NCBI GenBank assembly: GCA_023132135.1
Contig: JAGLYR010000073.1
Coordinates: 1-12,592 of the forward strand
Length of the DNA stretch: 12,592 nt
Direction of reading: 5' to 3'
Origin: Candidatus Eiseniibacteriota bacterium
GTDB taxonomy: Bacteria; Arandabacterota; Arandabacteria; JAGLYR01
Shown one piece after another: positions 1 through 5,942 of this stretch (its first letter is position 1; each line of letters starts with the position of its first letter). The notes beneath the pieces were generated by a model. The model had not been told where the DNA came from and did not search any database. It was given only the letters and a program-made list of their open reading frames with translations. A program made the translations under genes and the position numbers.

Positions 1-95
1 TGAGAACTCGTGAGGATCCAGAACCCCGCCGCAGCCAGAATCCTTACCTTCGAGCCTCCCGGTTGCCGCATACCTCGCCCAAATCACACCTGCCA

Positions 96-234
96 GGCCG
101 GAAGCCGGTCCAGATATCAGGATCGAGGCTACGGCGCCTATCTTTTCCGCACCAGGAGTTCCCACCCTCATGACCCAGCTGCACTCCCGCAATCGTCGGA
201 GCCAAGAACCTGATATCTGGACCGACTTCCGGCC
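96..234. repeat. 26-bp inverted repeat pair around an 87-bp spacer
   Basis: Bases 96-121 and 209-234 are reverse complements at 25 of 26 positions; the one mismatch is at 225. Each arm contains the near-palindrome CCTGATATCTGG or its complement. The whole unit is 139 bp. The spacer (122-208) shows no gene. The structure could be a MITE-like or REP-like element, or a large stem-loop. I found no clear target-site duplication next to the arms (TGCCA on the left, GCTGG on the right), so mobility is not supported. Confidence 0.7.
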
Positions 235-307
235 GCTGGTGAGAAACACGGGCGAGTGAAGAACAAGAGCGACTGCGGAATCCGCGGCTTCAGTATCTTA
301 TTCCTGG

Positions 308-336
308 TTTCGGTCACTCGAGTTTTGTGCTAACAT
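308..336 (+). promoter_or_regulatory. Candidate extended -10 promoter for the carbamoyltransferase gene
   Basis: A TGC-TAACAT element (extended -10; hexamer at 331-336) lies 17 bp downstream of a weak -35-like TTTCGG at 308-313. This predicts a transcript start near 343 and a short leader before the TTG at 380. The -35 match is poor, so the call rests on the extended -10 and its position. Confidence 0.3.
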
Positions 337-379
337 GACCAAGGGTAGATAGACCAGTGGCTTGGCAGCGGGTGACACT

Positions 380-2200
380 TTGAACATCCTCGGCATCTCC
401 TGTTTCTATCACGACAGCGCGGCCTGTCTCGTCCGGGACGGCGACATCGTGGGCGCGGCGCAGGAGGAGCGCTTCACGCGGAAGAAGCATGATTCTTCCT
501 TCCCGTCCGGCGCCATTGCCTACTGCCTCAGGGAAGGTGGCATCACCTCCGGCGCTCTCGATCTCGTCGTTTTCTACGAGAAGCCCCTTGTCAAATTCGA
601 ACGCATCCTGGAAACCCATATTGCCCGCGCGCCTGTTGGCCTGGCATCATTCCTGACCGCCATGCCGCTGTGGATTACCCAGAAGCTCTGGATTCCGGAT
701 CTCATCCGCAAGAACCTGGATGACTACGATGGCAAGATTATCTACCCGGAGCACCACGAGTCTCACGCGGCATCGGCCTTTTTCCCCTCTCCTTTCCGGG
801 AAGCCGCGTTCCTGACTCTGGATGCTGTCGGTGAGTGGACGACCTCCTCGTACGGGGTTGGTTCCGGAAACCGGATCGAGATTCTTGCGGAGCAGCGTTT
901 CCCGCATTCTCTCGGCATGCTCTACTCCGCTTTCACCTACTACACCGGCTTCAGGGTCAACTCCGGAGAGTACAAAGTCATGGGACTGGCCCCCTATGGG
1001 GAACCGAAGTATGCCCGGATGATCCTGGACCATCTCGTGGATCTCAAGGAAGACGGCTCCTTCCGTCTCAACATGGACTACTTCGGGTACCGCGCCGGCC
1101 TGCGCATGACGAACCGGAAATTCGAGAAGCTCTTTGGCGGCGCTGCGCGGAAGCCGGAATCGGAGATTACCCAGAGGGAGATGGATCTGGCCAAGTCCAT
1201 CCAGGTGGTGACTGAGGAAATCATGATGCGGACCGTCCGGCATGTCCATGAGGAGACGGGGCGGAAATATCTCTGCCTCGCGGGCGGAGTGGCTCTCAAC
1301 TGCGTGGCCAACGGCAGAATCCTGCGGGAAGGTCCCTTTGAGGACATCTGGATTCAGCCGGCCGCGGGGGACGCCGGCGGAGCGTTGGGCGCTGCCCTTT
1401 TCGCCTGGTACCAGTATCTGGACAATGAACGGCATCTCGGTGCAGAGAAGGATTTCCAGAAGGGTTCCTACCTGGGTCCCGGCTACAGCGAAGATGAAAT
1501 CCGCACGTTCCTCCGGGACAATGGGCTTGTGCACCGCGAGCTGGAACCGGAAGAGGTTGCTCCCGCCGTCGCGGATCTGATTGTCTCCGGGAAAGTCGTG
1601 GGCTGGTTCTCGGGACGGATGGAGTTCGGCCCCCGCGCCCTGGGGGCCCGGTCGATCCTGGGAGATGCCCGCTCTTCCCACATGCAGCGCACCATGAACC
1701 TGAAGATCAAGTACCGTGAGAGCTTCCGGCCCTTTGCCCCCACAGTGCTGGCCGAGCGGGCGGGCGACTATTTCGAGATCGACCGTGAAAGCCCTTACAT
1801 GCTTCTGGTGGCGCAGGTCCACCCGGACAAGTGCCGCACGATCGACAATGGCGAGAAAAAGCTCAGCGGGCTCGATCGGCTTCGTGTGGTTCGATCGGAG
1901 GTCCCGGCGATTACCCACGTGGACAGTTCCGCTCGCCTCCAGACCGTCAGCCGGCGGGACAACCCCGAGTACCACCGTGTGATCCGGATGGTGGAGGAGC
2001 GATCCGGCTGTCCCGTGATCATCAACACCTCGTTCAACGTCCGCGGCGAGCCGATTGTCTGCGCTCCCATCGATGCCTACAAGTGTTTCATGCGGACGGA
2101 GATGGATTTCCTGGCACTGGGCCGGTTTCTGCTGGACAAGAAGGAGCAGCCCCGGTTCCATGACGAAATTGATTGGCGGGAAGAGTATGACCTGGACTAG
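380..2200 (+). CDS. Carbamoyltransferase, NodU/CmcH/SxtI/TobZ family
   Basis: This family transfers a carbamoyl group from carbamoyl phosphate, through a carbamoyl-adenylate made with ATP, to a hydroxyl of an acceptor. The acceptor here is unknown. From a TTG at 380 the protein has 606 residues, a normal full length. The N-terminal Kae1-like (ASKHA) domain shows FYHDSAA at 9-15, the metal-binding-type HHESHA at 125-130, LDAVGEWTT at 147-155, AGGVALNCVANG near 301-312 and GDAGGALGAA near 331-340. The C-terminal YrdC-like domain shows GRMEFGPRALGARSIL at 412-427 and INTSFNVRGEP at 548-558. I prefer TTG 380 because the protein then opens MNILGIS, as the family does, and GGGTGA lies 4 nt upstream. 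A TTG at 362 would add six residues, and an in-frame TAG at 350 bars anything earlier. The SxtJ-type gene follows after 25 bp. Family certain; substrate not inferable. Confidence 0.93.
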   Translation: MNILGISCFYHDSAACLVRDGDIVGAAQEERFTRKKHDSSFPSGAIAYCLREGGITSGALDLVVFYEKPLVKFERILETHIARAPVGLASFLTAMPLWITQKLWIPDLIRKNLDDYDGKIIYPEHHESHAASAFFPSPFREAAFLTLDAVGEWTTSSYGVGSGNRIEILAEQRFPHSLGMLYSAFTYYTGFRVNSGEYKVMGLAPYGEPKYARMILDHLVDLKEDGSFRLNMDYFGYRAGLRMTNRKFEKLFGGAARKPESEITQREMDLAKSIQVVTEEIMMRTVRHVHEETGRKYLCLAGGVALNCVANGRILREGPFEDIWIQPAAGDAGGALGAALFAWYQYLDNERHLGAEKDFQKGSYLGPGYSEDEIRTFLRDNGLVHRELEPEEVAPAVADLIVSGKVVGWFSGRMEFGPRALGARSILGDARSSHMQRTMNLKIKYRESFRPFAPTVLAERAGDYFEIDRESPYMLLVAQVHPDKCRTIDNGEKKLSGLDRLRVVRSEVPAITHVDSSARLQTVSRRDNPEYHRVIRMVEERSGCPVIINTSFNVRGEPIVCAPIDAYKCFMRTEMDFLALGRFLLDKKEQPRFHDEIDWREEYDLD

Positions 2201-2225
2201 TCCGTCGACCGGAAACAGGTGAAGA

Positions 2226-2663
2226 ATGTTGATCAGCTGGATTGGTGATGTGAGATCCAAGCTCAAGACGCTCGATCAGTCGCGGCGAGCCCTTGTCCGT
2301 TTCGGGCGCACGATGGCCGTCGCCCTGGTTGTGCTGGGCGCCCTGGTGTTCATCTTCGGGTCGCACCCGCAACGCGGGTACTGGTTGGCCGGAATCGGTG
2401 CAGTCTTTTTCCTGTTATCCAGGATGTCGCCGGCGGTTCTCAGGCCTGTCCAGAAAGGCTGGATGACCTTCGCCTTTGCCCTGGGCTGGATCATGTCCAG
2501 GCTGCTGCTGACCGTGTTGTTCCTTGTGGCGATCACTCCCACGGGTCTCATCCTTCGCCTGATCGGGAGGGATCCGCTTGAGATCAGGAGCGAGAAGGAC
2601 AGCTACTGGATCCGGCGCGAGAAGGAACAGCGGCCGCGCGAGAGGTATGAAAGACTGTTCTGA
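2226..2663 (+). CDS. SxtJ-type membrane protein
   Basis: A 145-residue protein with an N-terminal amphipathic stretch (1-25, basic), hydrophobic segments near 30-45 and 51-66 and a longer one at about 78-112, then the family-like motif TPTGLILRLIGRDPL (104-118) and a charged, Arg/Glu-rich tail with SYW (126-128). The arrangement matches the SxtJ family, named for a small protein encoded next to the O-carbamoyltransferase SxtI in saxitoxin clusters and found widely beside carbamoyltransferases in unrelated bacteria. Its biochemical role is unknown; membrane anchoring or partnering of the carbamoyltransferase is inference. The ATG at 2226 is preceded by AGGTG 4-5 nt upstream. The gene lies 25 bp after the carbamoyltransferase stop, so co-transcription is likely. 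It converges on the small minus-strand gene ending at 2673. Confidence 0.85.
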   Translation: MLISWIGDVRSKLKTLDQSRRALVRFGRTMAVALVVLGALVFIFGSHPQRGYWLAGIGAVFFLLSRMSPAVLRPVQKGWMTFAFALGWIMSRLLLTVLFLVAITPTGLILRLIGRDPLEIRSEKDSYWIRREKEQRPRERYERLF

Positions 2664-2681
2664 GTGTCTTTCTCAGAACAG
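2655..2681. terminator. Perfect 10-bp hairpin at convergent gene ends (candidate bidirectional terminator)
   Basis: CTGTTCTGAG (2655-2664) pairs perfectly with CTCAGAACAG (2672-2681) across a 7-nt loop. The stem contains both the TGA of the SxtJ-type gene (2661-2663, plus strand) and the TGA of the DUF5989-type gene (2673-2675, minus strand). It could serve as a bidirectional terminator or as a 3'-end stabiliser. There is no run of T on either side, so intrinsic termination is not certain. Confidence 0.55.
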
Positions 2682-2831
2682 AGTGTAGATGAAGGGCGCG
2701 ACGGCGCTGGTCTCCGTCAACACAAGCAGCGCGCCAAGAAGAACAAGAACAATGATGATAGGCGCCAGCCACCATTTCTTGCGGTACTTGAGGAACTGCC
2801 AGAATTCGGCCATCAGAGCCAGCTTGCCCAT
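2673..2831 (-). CDS. DUF5989-type small membrane protein (SxtK-like), 52 aa
   Basis: Reading the minus strand from ATG at 2831 gives 52 residues: a polar, aromatic N-terminus (MAEFWQFLKYRKKWW, 7-21), one hydrophobic helix (APIIIVLVLLGALLVL, 23-38) and the C-terminal motif SAVAPFIYTLF (42-52). This layout (EFW-FLK-RKKWW, one helix, APFIYTLF) is typical of the DUF5989 family, found beside carbamoyltransferase and SxtJ-type genes; I believe SxtK of saxitoxin clusters is of this type. AGGAG lies 7 nt upstream of the ATG, and the start is 18 bp after the thiL stop, so it should be co-transcribed with thiL. Its function is unknown; a single-span partner of the carbamoyltransferase/SxtJ pair is inference. 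The inverted placement relative to those genes is unusual. The gene is easily missed because of its length. Confidence 0.85.
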   Translation of the reverse strand: MGKLALMAEFWQFLKYRKKWWLAPIIIVLVLLGALLVLTETSAVAPFIYTLF

Positions 2832-2849
2832 TAGGATACTCCTGGTTTT

Positions 2850-3884
2850 CTAGAAATGATGGTACCCGGTCGCGGGTAACGGTTTCCGCTCCCCATCGCC
2901 AAGCACCAATACTACACCCTCCCCGGCAGGCAAGACCTCCCCAATAGGTGTGATCTCGATCCCTGTCTTCTCGCGAAGATAGCGGAAAAAGCGGTCCACT
3001 TCGCCGGGATCACCCTGGGAGACTGTGAACAAGAGCTCGTACTCCTCTCCGCTGGCGAGGGCCATCTGGAGGGGTGTCTCTCCGACCTTCTTTGCGAAGT
3101 TCTCCAGACCATCGATGAAAGGAATGCGGTTGGTGTGGACGGCCAGCCCGACGTTGCTGGAGCCGGCCAGGTGGTGTGCTTCCGACGAAAGCCCATCGCT
3201 GATGTCGATCATGGAAGTGACCCGCCCGCTGGAAGCCAGAAGCTCGCCTTCCTGAACCCGGGCCGCGGGCTCCAGGTGACGGGTTGCCAGCTGGGGGAAC
3301 TGCTGGAGGAGAGACTCATCCCTGGAAGCCAGAAGCCCGGCGTGCGAACCTCCCAGCCATCCCGTGACAGCAAGTGTGTCACCGACCCTGGCGCCGGAGC
3401 GAAGGATGGGTTTCCCGGTCACGGCCCCGGTCACCGTCACCGACACAACGAGGGCGCCTGTCGTGTGGACCGTATCGCCGCCGACGAGAGCCGTGCGGTA
3501 CCTTTTGCACGATGCGATAAGGCCATCGACCAAGGCGTCAAAAGCGTCGAGAGAGAAATCTGGAGGCGAGCAGAGGGAGACGACAGCATGCCGGGGTGTT
3601 CCGCCCATTGCGGCTACATCACTCACGGCGGCTGTGATCATGCGGGCGCCGATCTGGTTCCAGTTGCCGATGCCAGGATCGAAATGGACGCCCTCCACGA
3701 ACGCGTCGGTCGTGAGAAGGATCTCCTCGCCCCCAAAGGCGAGAACGGCGGCATCGTCCCCTATTCCCACTTCGGGATCCGGGAGAGATTCCGTTTTCTC
3801 ACGGATGCGATCGATCAGGCGGAATTCGCCAAGGCTCGCGATGGAATCCTGCTCTTGCTCAGACAACGAGAGTTCCCTCCCCAT
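2850..3884 (-). CDS. thiL: Thiamine-monophosphate kinase ThiL
   Basis: ThiL phosphorylates thiamine monophosphate with ATP to give thiamine diphosphate, the last step of cofactor synthesis, in the cytoplasm. Counted from the ATG at 3884, the 344-residue protein has the family opening LGEFRLI (18-24), GIGDDAA (40-46, metal/phosphate site), TTDAFVEGVHFD (58-69), SDVAAMGG (88-95), GGDT (135-138), IDISDG (226-231), SGEEYELLF (278-286) and the C-terminal GYHHF. Order and length fit a complete PurM-like enzyme. The start is uncertain: a TTG at 3890 and the ATG at 3884 lack a good ribosome binding site. A TTG at 3869 sits 9 nt after GGGGAGG and would start the protein close to LGEF, as in E. coli ThiL. 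A DUF5989-type gene follows 18 bp downstream on the same strand. The upstream side is divergent from the ATP synthase operon. Confidence 0.96.
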   Translation of the reverse strand: MGRELSLSEQEQDSIASLGEFRLIDRIREKTESLPDPEVGIGDDAAVLAFGGEEILLTTDAFVEGVHFDPGIGNWNQIGARMITAAVSDVAAMGGTPRHAVVSLCSPPDFSLDAFDALVDGLIASCKRYRTALVGGDTVHTTGALVVSVTVTGAVTGKPILRSGARVGDTLAVTGWLGGSHAGLLASRDESLLQQFPQLATRHLEPAARVQEGELLASSGRVTSMIDISDGLSSEAHHLAGSSNVGLAVHTNRIPFIDGLENFAKKVGETPLQMALASGEEYELLFTVSQGDPGEVDRFFRYLREKTGIEITPIGEVLPAGEGVVLVLGDGERKPLPATGYHHF

Positions 3885-3939
3885 ATGCAATGGGTACAGG
3901 TCTCGGGGCGGAAAGTCAACCCCCCGGCTGTTGCCATTT

Positions 3940-3968
3940 CTATTAAAGATTCACGAAATATGTGTCGA
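3940..3968 (-). promoter_or_regulatory. Candidate thiL promoter (minus strand)
   Basis: On the minus strand TCGACA (3968-3963) is followed by TAATAG (3945-3940) after 17 bp, or by TTTAAT (3947-3942) after 15 bp. The TTTAAT hexamer matches the -10 consensus at five of six positions but its spacing is short. The site is about 55 bp upstream of the thiL start. It is a weak prediction. Confidence 0.3.
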
Positions 3969-3987
3969 TCATGCCGACGGAAAGGCA

Positions 3988-4017
3988 TTGACGCTCGGCG
4001 CGATGTTCTCCTAAAAT
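3988..4017 (+). promoter_or_regulatory. Candidate sigma-70 promoter of the ATP synthase operon
   Basis: TTGACG (3988-3993, five of six to consensus) and TAAAAT (4012-4017, five of six) are separated by 18 bp. This predicts transcription starting near 4024, about 78 nt before the atpZ start. It is the best promoter-like match I noticed in the window and is correctly placed for the operon. Confidence 0.6.
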
Positions 4018-4101
4018 GCAAGACTCTTGAACAAGATACGCAAAGCAGATGCTGGAACCGGGTTGCAGCGGGGTCGGAAGACGCTGGGGTGAGATATTGG
4101 G

Positions 4102-4371
4102 GTGAGGAAGCAGCGTGATGAGAAATATGTCCTGATGCGGCAGGTAGGGCTCCTGACGGCTGTGCCTTTCGTGCTTGCCGTGGCGCCTCTCATCGGCTAC
4201 TTCCTCGGCTCTTTTCTCGACGAGAAGCTGGGTACGGCCCCGGTTCTCATGATTGTCATGATCGTGCTCGGTTTCGTAGCGGGCGGGCGCCAGGTTCTCC
4301 GTCTTGTTCGACTTGCGTCCATGGATGTGGACGATGAGAACAATGGGGAGCCGGATCAAGGACCGAAGTAG
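4102..4371 (+). CDS. atpZ: AtpZ-type small membrane protein of the ATP synthase operon
   Basis: An 89-residue protein with a charged N-terminus, two hydrophobic helices (about 16-35 and 45-62) and an acidic C-terminal tail (DVDDENNGEPDQ, 75-86). The helical hairpin with GYFLGSFLDEKLGT between the segments is typical of the AtpZ/AtpI-related F0F1-ATPase accessory family (PF09527-like). Related proteins have been linked to assembly of the c-ring or to Mg2+/Ca2+ supply in alkaliphilic Bacillus; the role here is inferred from family and position. The GTG start at 4102 is preceded by GGGGTGAG ending 8 nt upstream. An internal ATG at 4135 lacks a ribosome binding site. It is the first gene of the operon, and its stop codon directly abuts the atpI start. 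Confidence 0.85.
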   Translation: MRKQRDEKYVLMRQVGLLTAVPFVLAVAPLIGYFLGSFLDEKLGTAPVLMIVMIVLGFVAGGRQVLRLVRLASMDVDDENNGEPDQGPK

Positions 4372-4794
4372 ATGGATCTCGGTTTCATTCGCCGGTCGAT
4401 CGGGATAGCACTGGGACTCACCGGGTTGGCATTCCTTGGTCTCCTGCTTCATAGCAGGCCGCAGTGGGCGTGGGGGGTGGGATCCGGCTCCGTATGGAGC
4501 TGTGCCAACTGGATGCTGATCATGGCCGTGATGCGGCTTCTTCTCACGAAGGAACGGAGACTCCCCGCGCGATCGAAAATCAAGCTGGCGCTGATTGGTG
4601 TGGTCAAATTCCCACTCCTCTACGGAGCTGGCTACCTGCTCCTGCGGCAGGGCCTGCCGGCCCTGGCCTTGCTGGCGGGGTTCTGGGTCCTGCCGGCCGT
4701 GGTTACGGCCAGAGCGGCGGGGAGGCTCATCACTGGAGTGGACGCGGTTGCCCTGGCCGGTGGGCCGAAGAGAAGCGAGGGCGAATCGGCATGA
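4372..4794 (+). CDS. atpI: ATP synthase subunit I-like protein AtpI
   Basis: A 140-residue membrane protein with about four hydrophobic segments (near 9-26, 31-58, 70-87, 94-116), the usual architecture of ATP synthase protein I (ATP-synt_I family). AtpI helps assembly or stability of the c-ring in several bacteria and is not part of the final enzyme core. Sequence conservation in this family is low, so the call leans on topology and on position between atpZ and atpB. AAGGA lies 9 nt before the ATG. The start abuts the atpZ stop, and the TGA overlaps the atpB ATG by 4 bp (ATGA, 4791-4794), suggesting translational coupling. Confidence 0.8.
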   Translation: MDLGFIRRSIGIALGLTGLAFLGLLLHSRPQWAWGVGSGSVWSCANWMLIMAVMRLLLTKERRLPARSKIKLALIGVVKFPLLYGAGYLLLRQGLPALALLAGFWVLPAVVTARAAGRLITGVDAVALAGGPKRSEGESA

Positions 4795-5669
4795 TCCCCG
4801 GAGTGATACTTGCAGCTGTGGGGCGCGCGGCTGAGCACGCAGCCGAGACAGCCGAACATGCTGCGGAACAGGCCCAGGCGTCCGGCGCGCCCGAGCTTCC
4901 CAATTTTGTCACCGTTCTCTATCACCGGTTCCATGATGTCTCCTTCCTCCAATGGCTGCACCAGTGGGAGAACGTCGTCTTTTCCTGGATCGTCGTAATC
5001 CTGATGTGCGTCATTGCCCGGCGGGCCTCGAGGCGCGCAACCCTGGTTCCGGGCAAGCTCCAGAATTTCGTGGAGATGTTTGTCGAGGCCCTGAGCAATC
5101 TCGTGTCCGGTGTTCTCGGGACGAAATACGGGCGGCAGTTCACCCCGTTCCTGGGAACCCTCTTCATCTACATTCTCCTGATGAACCTTCTGGGCCTCTT
5201 CCCCCTCATGAAATCCCCGACCTCCTCGTGGAATACCACGGTGGCCCTGGCAATATGCGTTTTCTGCTACGTGCAGTACACCGGGGTCCGGAGGCTGGGC
5301 ATAGTCGGCTACCTCGATCACATGTGCGGCCAACCGCGGGATCTTGTCTCCATCATCCTGGTTCCTCTGATGCTGCCGCTTCATATCATGGAGGAGCTGG
5401 CGAAGCCTCTGAGCCTCAGCCTTCGACTCTTCGGAAACGTCACCGGCGAGGACGTACTGATTGCCATCTTCGTCGGGCTGGGAGTCGCCGCCTTGGGCTT
5501 CCTTCACCTGCCCATCGGGCTCCCTCTTCATGTGCCGTTCATTTTCCTGGCTCTTCTCACCAGCACGATCCAGGCGCTGGTGTTCACGCTACTCAGCACG
5601 GTGTACTTCTCGATGATGCTACCCCACGAGGAACATGGGGAAGGCCATTTGGAATGTCACGTGGACTAA
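4791..5669 (+). CDS. atpB: ATP synthase Fo subunit a
   Basis: Subunit a provides the ion half-channels of the membrane rotor-stator interface. The 292-residue protein carries the essential arginine in SLSLRLFGN (R212, equivalent to E. coli R210), an acidic pair E220-D221 in the same helix, and the last-helix motif STIQALVFTLLSTVYF (258-273) with Q261, equivalent to E. coli Q252. Hydrophobic helices lie near 62-76, 121-140, 149-163, 184-199, 205-235 and 247-276. An N-terminal extension contains a tandem seven-residue repeat AEHAAET/AEHAAEQ (14-27). The frame is open further upstream, but the ATG at 4791, overlapping the atpI stop by 4 bp, gives the expected length, so I chose it. C-terminus is His/Glu-rich (HEEHGEGHLECH, 279-290). 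Confidence 0.95.
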   Translation: MIPGVILAAVGRAAEHAAETAEHAAEQAQASGAPELPNFVTVLYHRFHDVSFLQWLHQWENVVFSWIVVILMCVIARRASRRATLVPGKLQNFVEMFVEALSNLVSGVLGTKYGRQFTPFLGTLFIYILLMNLLGLFPLMKSPTSSWNTTVALAICVFCYVQYTGVRRLGIVGYLDHMCGQPRDLVSIILVPLMLPLHIMEELAKPLSLSLRLFGNVTGEDVLIAIFVGLGVAALGFLHLPIGLPLHVPFIFLALLTSTIQALVFTLLSTVYFSMMLPHEEHGEGHLECHVD

Positions 5670-5690
5670 CCCAAGAAAGGGAGGTTCGGG

Positions 5691-5927
5691 ATGGACTTTC
5701 AGACTGCTCTGAGCTTTGCCCTGCCGATTGGCCTGGGCATTGCCGCCGTCGGCTCCGGGCTCGGACTGGGACGGGCCGTTTCGGCTGCAATGGAAGCCAT
5801 GGGGCGCCAGCCGGAAGCGTCGGGCAAGATCCAGGCGGGCATGATCATCGGCTGCGCGCTCATCGAGGCGCTCACCATCTACGCTCTCGTGACCGTGTTC
5901 GTTCTCCAGGGAAAAATCGGACACTAG
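5691..5927 (+). CDS. atpE: ATP synthase Fo subunit c
   Basis: The c-ring protein: 78 residues forming a two-helix hairpin with the polar loop GRQPEA (38-43) and the ion-carrying carboxylate E59 in ALIEALTIY. The first helix carries the small-residue packing run GSGLGLG (21-27). At the positions that bind Na+ in Ilyobacter-type rings (Q32, E65, S66) this protein has L26, E59 and A60, so proton coupling is predicted. A strong ribosome binding site GGGAGG lies 6 nt before the ATG, fitting the high expression this subunit needs. A 56-bp spacer to atpF follows, the longest gap inside the operon. Confidence 0.97.
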   Translation: MDFQTALSFALPIGLGIAAVGSGLGLGRAVSAAMEAMGRQPEASGKIQAGMIIGCALIEALTIYALVTVFVLQGKIGH

Positions 5928-5942
5928 ACGGAAGGCGTTCTG

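Larger units (their letters stand above)
1..361. other. Non-coding upstream region with an inverted repeat
   Basis: I see no convincing gene in this stretch. A frame running from a GTG at 10 to 213 encodes 67 residues without recognisable domains, rich in Arg, Pro and Ser, and it runs through both arms of an inverted repeat, so I do not call it. The region holds a 26-bp inverted repeat (96-121 and 209-234) and, near its right end, a weak promoter-like element for the carbamoyltransferase gene. No tRNA, rRNA or CRISPR signature is visible. Confidence 0.6.
3885..4101. other. Divergent intergenic region between thiL and the ATP synthase operon
   Basis: About 217 bp without a gene. It holds promoter-like elements for both directions (listed separately) within 3940-4017, and the leader of the atp operon. 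An 8-base direct repeat GGGGTGAG occurs at 4086-4093 and 4099-4106; the first copy is a plausible ribosome binding site for atpZ and the second contains its GTG start. Confidence 0.7.

Noticed and set aside
10-213. 67-residue plus-strand frame starting with GTG
   Set aside because: No domain, no ribosome binding site, low-complexity Arg/Pro/Ser composition, and it runs through both arms of the inverted repeat.
647-2266. Long minus-strand open frame (539 residues) opposite the carbamoyltransferase
   Set aside because: It is a shadow of a GC-rich gene whose plus-strand product has clear family motifs end to end; the antisense product has none.
2584-2775. 63-residue minus-strand frame overlapping the DUF5989-type gene
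   Set aside because: Different frame from the 52-aa gene, no ribosome binding site, and Arg/Ser-rich composition without a family match.
380-2831. Part of a saxitoxin cluster
   Set aside because: Only the I/J/K-type genes resemble that cluster; no polyketide-like SxtA, amidinotransferase or oxygenase genes are near, and these families are widespread.
3135-4118. Plus-strand open frame (327 residues) opposite thiL
   Set aside because: Antisense shadow of thiL that also crosses the divergent promoter region.
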